NCBI GenBank assembly: GCA_037349105.1
Contig: JAYJMM010000065.1
Span: 496,001-560,000, forward strand
Direction: 5' to 3'
DNA: 64,000 bases
Source: Limnomonas spitsbergensis
Taxonomy: Eukaryota; Chlorophyta; Chlorophyceae; Chlamydomonadales
The notes below the pieces were generated by a model. That model was not told where the DNA came from. It worked only from the letters and a program-made list of their open reading frames with translations, and did no database searches. The translations under genes were made by a program, and so were the position numbers. Of this stretch, positions 58,895 through 64,000 are shown piece by piece (positions within the stretch are counted from its first letter, which is position 1; every line of letters starts with the position of its first letter).

Positions 58895-59250
58895 GTGGGT
58901 GAAGTTGTGTGAAGTTTTTACAGTCCAGCGTGGCCTCACATTTGACTGGGGTCACAGTGACGGTGTAGCTAAGTGTGTGTGTGAATGCGGGTGGGAGTGG
59001 ATATGGCCGTATGGGCCGTGGCGGGGGACAGCATGGTAGGGAGGGCGGAGGGCATGGGTGTGCATGTGTGTGGGGGTGGGATGGAGTCCATAATGGGATC
59101 TCAGTTTGGGTCATTTCAGCTTCGGAGGGCTGTTAAAGGCTTGATGGGGACAATTGTTCACCTCTGCCCAGGCATGGGTGTCCATGTGTGTCGGGCTGGG
59201 GTGGAGTTCATAATGGGATCTCAGTTTGGGTCATGTCAGCTTCAGAGTTA
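58895..59250 (+). repeat. Duplicated ~105-bp intron segment
   Basis: GGCATGGGTGT.CATGTGTGT ... CATAATGGGATCTCAGTTTGGGTCAT occurs at 59050-59140 and 59170-59250. Otherwise intron-like. Confidence 0.8.
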
Positions 59251-59251
59251 A

Positions 59252-59338
59252 CGTTGAGGATGTGGCTTCAGCCCAGGCTGCGCTGTTTCCTTAACTCTCA
59301 CGCCTCCCACGGGGCATAGCCGTCTTTCTTTCTTTCTT
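59252..59338 (+). repeat. Short dispersed repeat, family 1
   Basis: Contains GCCCAGGCTGCGCTGTTTCC, CTCACGCC, GGGGCATAGC and TTTCTTTCTTTCTT. Confidence 0.7.
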
Positions 59339-59454
59339 AGCGTAAGTTAAAGCGTAAGCGTAAGTTAAAGGCCCGATGGGACAAAGTATTGCTTCGCACA
59401 TGGAGCCTCCGGAAAAGGATGAAATGAGCCGAACTTAAGCCAGGCCACAAAAAA

Positions 59455-59970
59455 AGTAACATGTGTCACGTCAGACAAGGGCTAATCTGTATGTCACGTG
59501 GCAGATCACTGAGCTGTGCCATGTGTGACCAGTGAGCTGTCACATGTGTGGTGGGTGTGACACGTGAGCTGTCACTTGTCATACCACTGAGCTGTGCCAT
59601 GTGTAAAATGTGTGACCTGTGACCAATCGAAGCAAGTGTTTGTTTTCTTTCTGATGCCGGGTTTGCGTTCAAGACAGGACAGATTTACGGCATGCAGAAG
59701 CTAGGCTTTATGTGGCCTGCCATATCACTGACCTGTGACCAGTGTGACATGTGTGACCTGGATGCTGCCATACGTGTGACCAATCCAAAGTCCATTCCTT
59801 ATTTCCTTATGATGCCGGGTTTGCGTTCAAAGCGGGGCACTTCCACGGCAGGCAGGGGCTAATCTGAATGCTGCCTATATCACCGATCTGTGACTAGTGT
59901 GACATGTGTGACACGTGAGCTGTCCTCAGTGTGACCTGTCACCGGTGTGACCTGTCTGTTCGTTTTTCTT
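59455..59970. repeat. Diverged GTGACCTGTGA repeats
   Basis: Imperfect TGTGACATGTGTGAC and CACTGAGCTGT words plus a duplicated ~120-bp block (TTATGATGCCGGGTTTGCGTTCAA at 59647 and 59808). No gene seen. Confidence 0.7.
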
Positions 59971-59984
59971 GTTTGTACAGCTGT

Positions 59985-60780
59985 CGGGATTATGTGCAGG
60001 GCGGGACACATCCACGTGGCTATCGGGATTATGTGCAGGGCGGGACACATCCACGTGGCTGTCGGGATTATGTGCAGGGCGGGACACATCCACGTGGCTA
60101 TCGGGATTATGTGCAGGGTGGGACACATCCACGTGGCTGTCGGGATTATGTGCAGGGCGGGACACATCCACGTGGCTGTCGGGATTATGTGCAGGGTGGG
60201 ACACATCCACGTGGCTGTCGGGATTATGTGCAGGGCAGGACACATCCACGTGGCTGTCGGGATTATGTGCAGGGCGGGACACATCCACGTGGCTGTCGGG
60301 ATTATGTGCAGGGCGGGACACATCCACGTGGCTGTCGGGATTATGTGCAGGGCGGGACACATCCACGTGGCTGTCGGGATTATGTGCAGGGCGGGACACA
60401 TCCACGTGGCTGTCGGGATTATGTGCAGGGTGGGACACATCCACGTGGCTGTCGGGATTATGTGCAGGGTGGGACACATCCACGTGGCTGTCGGGATTAT
60501 GTGCAGGGCGGGACACATCCACGTGGCTGTCGGGATTATGTGCAGGGTGGGACACATCCACGTGGCTGTCGGGATTATGTGCAGGGCAGGACACATCCAC
60601 GTGGCTGTCGGGATTATGTGCAGGGCGGGACACATCCACGTGGCTGTCGGGATTATGTGCAGGGCAGGACACATCCACGTGGCTGTCGGGATTATGTGCA
60701 GGGCGGGACACATCCACGTGGCTGTCGGGATTATGTGCAAGGCGGGACACATCCACGTGGCTGTCGGGATTATGTGCATG
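59985..60780 (+). repeat. 39-bp array resembling an ankyrin exon start
   Basis: About 20 copies of TTATGTGCAGGGCGGGACAC plus ATCCACGTGGCTGTCGGGA. One frame reads AGHIHVAVGIMCR, ankyrin-like, each preceded by a possible acceptor (TGTGCAG). It is open in all forward frames because 39 is divisible by three. It follows a good pyrimidine tract and acceptor (TTTTTCTTGTTTGTACAG) at 59985. Whether it is coding or an intronic edge array is unresolved. Confidence 0.9.
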
Positions 60781-61579
60781 GGGGGTTTAAAGAATGGGGT
60801 GTTTGTTTGAGGGATTGGGGATTAGGGTTGAAGAATTGGGTTTCCGTTATTGGGGGTCAGGTTTCAGGGACTGAGTTATAGTTTTGAGGGATTGGGTTTC
60901 AGCGATTGGGGTCCAGGCTGAAGGGATTGGGGTGTCGGGTCAGGGGATTGGGATGAAGGGATGAAGAGATGAAGGGATCAGAGTCTATGTTGAAGCGCGC
61001 TAACATCTTGATGGCGGCCTGTCAGGTCCGCCCCGTTAAGGGTCGAGGGATGAGGGGGGTGCGCAATGACATTGACAAGATTGGGTAAGGGCTGATAGCA
61101 GCCTCTCGTGCGGAAGCATGACAAACGGGAACGAGCATGTCCTTGCTGCCCTGTCTAAGACAAGCGCAGTCCCTTTTCCGGGTAAAGTTCCCCACCCTCA
61201 GGCAGCCCTGCGGCAGCCAAAGGTCCAATTTGCGACGAACCTTGACCAGCCTGCTTACATAGGCTCAAGCAGCATGCCTGGCTGCGCATGGGGCCGTCGG
61301 TCAAGGGCCGGAACTTACCTGAAACGTACCGGAAATGCACTGGAAATGTACTGGAATGGTACCGAACATGTAGCTTAATTATCGCTGAAGTATGTTTGAA
61401 AGAGAGCTTGACTTTATCGGAAATGTGGCTGAACTATACCAGAAATCTGGCTGAAATGTGGCTGAAATATACTGAAAATATCCAGAAATGTGGCCGTAAT
61501 GTAGCTGCAACGCAGCCGAGCTTGAAGATGAATAATGTATGTGCCTGATTGTGATGTCGCCCTGGCCTGACTGCTGCAG
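60781..61579 (+). other. Intron-like; one possible ankyrin exon end
   Basis: 60790-60990 has GGGATTGGGG words. ANILMAACQ followed by GTCCGC at 60990-61025 would join in phase to the exon at 61580. 61330-61500 repeats GAAATGTGGCTGAA. No other gene. Confidence 0.45.
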
Positions 61580-61677
61580 TGTGGCCATGATGAGCTCATC
61601 CGCCTGTTGCTCTCTAGCCTTGAGGGAGCGGTGCATGCAGACTGCCGGGAGGGCGCTGAAATCATATGGGCTGCCAG
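61580..61677 (+). CDS. Ankyrin-repeat protein, exon
   Basis: Acceptor GACTGCTGCAG. Reads CGHDELIRLLLSSLEGAVHA then DCREGAEIIWAA, phase 0 to 2, donor GTGACG. It joins in phase to the exon at 62792 as ...WAA-R-SGHATT. Confidence 0.75.
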
Positions 61678-61679
61678 GT

Positions 61680-61935
61680 GACGGGAGGGGGGGGGGAGAG
61701 GGGCCGCTTCTCAGGGAGGAGGGACGGGAGTGGGGGAGGCCGCTTCTCATGGGGGAGGGGGGGGGGAGGGCGCTTCTCAGGGGGGGGGGGGGGAGGAGAG
61801 GAGGGGGGGGGTGGGGAGGGGCAGGGAGGCCGCTTCTCAAGGGGGGGGGGGAGGGGAGGAGGGTGCTTCTCGAGGATTGGGGAGGGGAGGGCGCTTCTCA
61901 GGAGGGCGGGGAGGGGGGGAGGAGGGAAAGGGAGG
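61680..61935. repeat. G-rich repeats with GCTTCTC
   Basis: Irregular units of GGGAGG.CGCTTCTC(A) and long G runs in the ankyrin-gene intron. No gene. Confidence 0.85.
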
Positions 61936-62049
61936 GAAAGCAGTTGGCACGGTGGAATAGTGTGGATGTAGAGAGATCCCCTGGAAATGCCTGGTTTGCA
62001 TCATGCCCCCCCCCCCGCCACTCCCTGCAGCCTCACCTAGACCCTCCCA

Positions 62050-62791
62050 CTGCAATCACCTAAGGGATTGGTAAAATCTCTTGGCGTGAAATGCCGTACA
62101 GTTCAGGTCTTGAGTTAAATCGCACAGAAATGCCGAGGTTCCGTTGAGTGCTTGATACACAACTGCAATGACACGGGGAAGAGTGCACGTTACCTGAAGG
62201 ACCAGGTATAAACGGCTATACCCTAAAGGTCCGTTAAACATAACGAAAGATTGTAAACCACACGTAGTTCTTACTTGGATGGGGAGGGGGCCGAAGGGAG
62301 CGAGTTTTGAGAGCTGCAATAAGGGAAGGGCAGAACAGGGTGGCGGGTGGGGCTGAGGAAGGAGGAGGCTGGAAATGGCGGAGTGGGGTGGGATAGGAAA
62401 GGAAAGGGGAGGAAAGGAAAGGGGAGGCAGGGCAATGTGGGGTGGCAACATTTTGGGACTCCTAAGCCAGATCAGTGACTCTCTGGTGATACCTCACCCT
62501 GTATTTTAAATATATGATTCAAGTCACCAGTGTTTCTTTTTTATGACTCAGCTACATGTCAGCTACAACCCGGCTTACCTCCAGAGGCCCCAGGTTTGAC
62601 CAGCCCCGCTGTGTGGGCTTCCGGTCGTAGGCCGGTCTAATATTGGTCTTAATCGTGCTCTCTGACGGCTGCGGGACCTCCCCTGCTGATTGTGGCCTCG
62701 TAACCGGAACAAAAATACTGCAGGTCGGAATCTACCGGGCGACTCCCCACCCTGTACCCTAACCCTTTCATGGTGCCTCCCTCTCTCTCAG
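62050..62791. other. Intron-like; family 3 repeat inside
   Basis: 62330-62430 is G/A-rich. 62546-62710 is a family 3 dispersed repeat (CAGCTACATGTCAGCTACA, GTAGGCCGGTCTAA). Confidence 0.55.
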
Positions 62792-62906
62792 GTCCGGCCA
62801 TGCGACGACAGTGCTGCTTCTGCTCAGCTACCCCGAATACGCGCCTAGGGCTGACAGCCAGGATGGAGAGGCGCTGGTCATGGCAGCTCAGTACGGCCAC
62901 ACACAG
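62792..62906 (+). CDS. Ankyrin-repeat protein, exon
   Basis: Acceptor CTCTCTCTCAG. Reads SGHATTVLLLLSYPEYAP then RADSQDGEALVMAAQYGHTQ, phase 2 to 0, donor GTAGAG. A clear ankyrin unit. Confidence 0.8.
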
Positions 62907-63004
62907 GTAGAGGCAAAAGCAGGGGGGCAGGAGCATGCGCTTCATGTGCTTCAGGGAAGTTATACCTGGGGAGTGGTTACTGGGAATAAGATAATCCCTG
63001 TAAT

Positions 63005-63475
63005 CGGATGGGGAGGCGTTGGTCATGGCAGCTAAGTACGACCACACACAGGTAGGGATGGGAGAAAACGTCTGGCGCTTCGTGGAAAGCGCCCCGTAGA
63101 ATGCAGTAAGCGGGCTAGCCTACTTGACGATAGAACTGCCAAGGGCCGAGTGGTGCATCGCGCCTCCTTCTGAAGCAGAAGTCTTTCTTTCTGTCTTTCT
63201 TTCTGTCTTAGAGACAAGGGCATGGGCTTGTGGGGACTGATAATAGGGGAAAAGTCTTATTCAATAAGACATTCACTGCAATTGGATGGGGAGGCGTTGG
63301 TCATGGCACAGCTCAGTACGGCCACGCATAGGTAGAGGCAAGAGCAGGGGGGCAAGAGTGTGTGCTTCAGGGGACTGGTGACTGGGAAAAAGACTAGCAC
63401 TGCGATTGGATGCCTACTGGGAAATGGCTGAACAGGATGGAGAGGCGCAGGTACGGCCACACCCAGGTAGGGACA
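63005..63475 (+). repeat. Copies of the ankyrin exon 3' edge with donor
   Basis: The exon end GGAGAGGCGCTGGTCATGGC ... GGCCACACACAG|GTAG recurs at about 63010-63055, 63285-63335 and 63436-63470, each followed by similar intron sequence. Confidence 0.92.
63084..63215 (+). repeat. Short dispersed repeat, family 2
   Basis: Matches the reverse complement of 16682-16790 and ends in (TCTTTCTG)n. It sits between two exon-edge copies. Confidence 0.6.
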
Positions 63476-63833
63476 GGAGTATGTGCTTTAGTGGACTGAC
63501 AACTGGGAATAAAGCAGTGCCTCTTTTTCGGCTAAAAGGCCACCTTCGACAACAGGACGGCCCCCAAGGGCCCGATTGGGACCAAAACTGGATCGACCTA
63601 TGAGTGGTGGCCAAAGTAGCATGACTGGCCACAAACGGGACCTCCGGCCTGAGTCTCAAATGTAGCTGACATGAAGCTGAGACACTAAAAACGAAACACT
63701 GGAATAATCACTGCAAGTTGAGGCTAACTGGGAAAAGGCTGGACAGTAAGGTTTATTCCGTTGCATATGCATCGAGGTGGCGGAGCTGCTATTTTGTCTG
63801 ACATGTGCGCCAATTCATCATCTGTGCCAGTAG

Positions 63834-63905
63834 GTGGTTGACCTACTCCTCGCCTGGAGGGGACTGGAGGCTGCATCTCATGGCTGCTGTTTCCATACCG
63901 TATAT
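63834..63905 (+). CDS. Possible next ankyrin exon
   Basis: After GCCAGTAG the frame reads VVDLLLAWRGLEAASHG, joining YGHTQ in phase. Its real end is unclear; TAA follows after 24 codons. Partial copies precede it (63772, VAELLF) and follow it (63950, WAAASDGCYF). Confidence 0.45.
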
Positions 63906-64000
63906 TAATTATTGATTGTCTGACATGAGCTGCTCATCTCCTAGAAGGGCTGGGCCGCTGCTTCTGATGGTTGCTATTTTCCTATATGAATTACTTCATT

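Noticed and set aside
59880..60881. Frames of 270-316 codons on both strands as separate genes
   Set aside because: Same 39-bp array in several frames; only the AGHIHVAVGIM frame has any family resemblance.

Overview
The window is eukaryotic nuclear DNA, most likely from a green alga. The reasons are GT-AG introns, plant-type telomere-like CCCTAAA/TTTAGGG motifs scattered through introns, and a plant-type SPINDLY gene. Chlorophyte, perhaps chlamydomonadalean, is my inference; the sequence does not fix the species.

Layout. (1) Positions 1-23700, minus strand: a SPINDLY-like (SPY, GT41) gene. I could place 14 exons, all in consistent phase (23539-23700 down to 2934-3083); the first exon(s) and the C-terminal catalytic exons are not in view. 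Most introns are swollen by minisatellites. (2) About 26220-28790, plus strand: an unrecognised protein with 24-residue repeats and a C-terminal C2HC-like motif, probably preceded by a decayed copy. (3) About 29500-35160, plus strand: wreckage of non-LTR (LINE-type) retrotransposons, with short dispersed repeats nested inside and the last exon of a CAX-like cation/H+ exchanger (minus strand, 33220-33349). (4) 35165-53829: an 18.7-kb Ty3/gypsy-type retrotransposon on the minus strand. It encodes Gag, protease, RT, RNase H, a DNA cytosine-5 methyltransferase (DNMT), a DDE integrase and a PHD finger. Its terminal repeats are split (A, internal, B-A-B), like PAT/Ngaro elements, yet the insertion is bounded by TGT...ACA and a 4-bp GCTT target duplication. 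(5) About 57560-63900, plus strand: exons of an ankyrin-repeat gene.

Two things stand out. First, in all three host genes, exon edges with their splice donor or acceptor have been copied in tandem into the neighbouring intron, from one or two extra copies up to about 52 (1-2933). Second, the retrotransposon combines a captured methyltransferase, a chromatin-reader domain, split direct repeats and a 24-nt complement between its 5' leader and its LTR. Its polyprotein frame is broken by one in-frame TGA and three -1-type shifts beside G runs, although its repeats look identical.

Almost all other long open frames are shadows of low-complexity arrays or of the retrotransposon and are not listed as genes.
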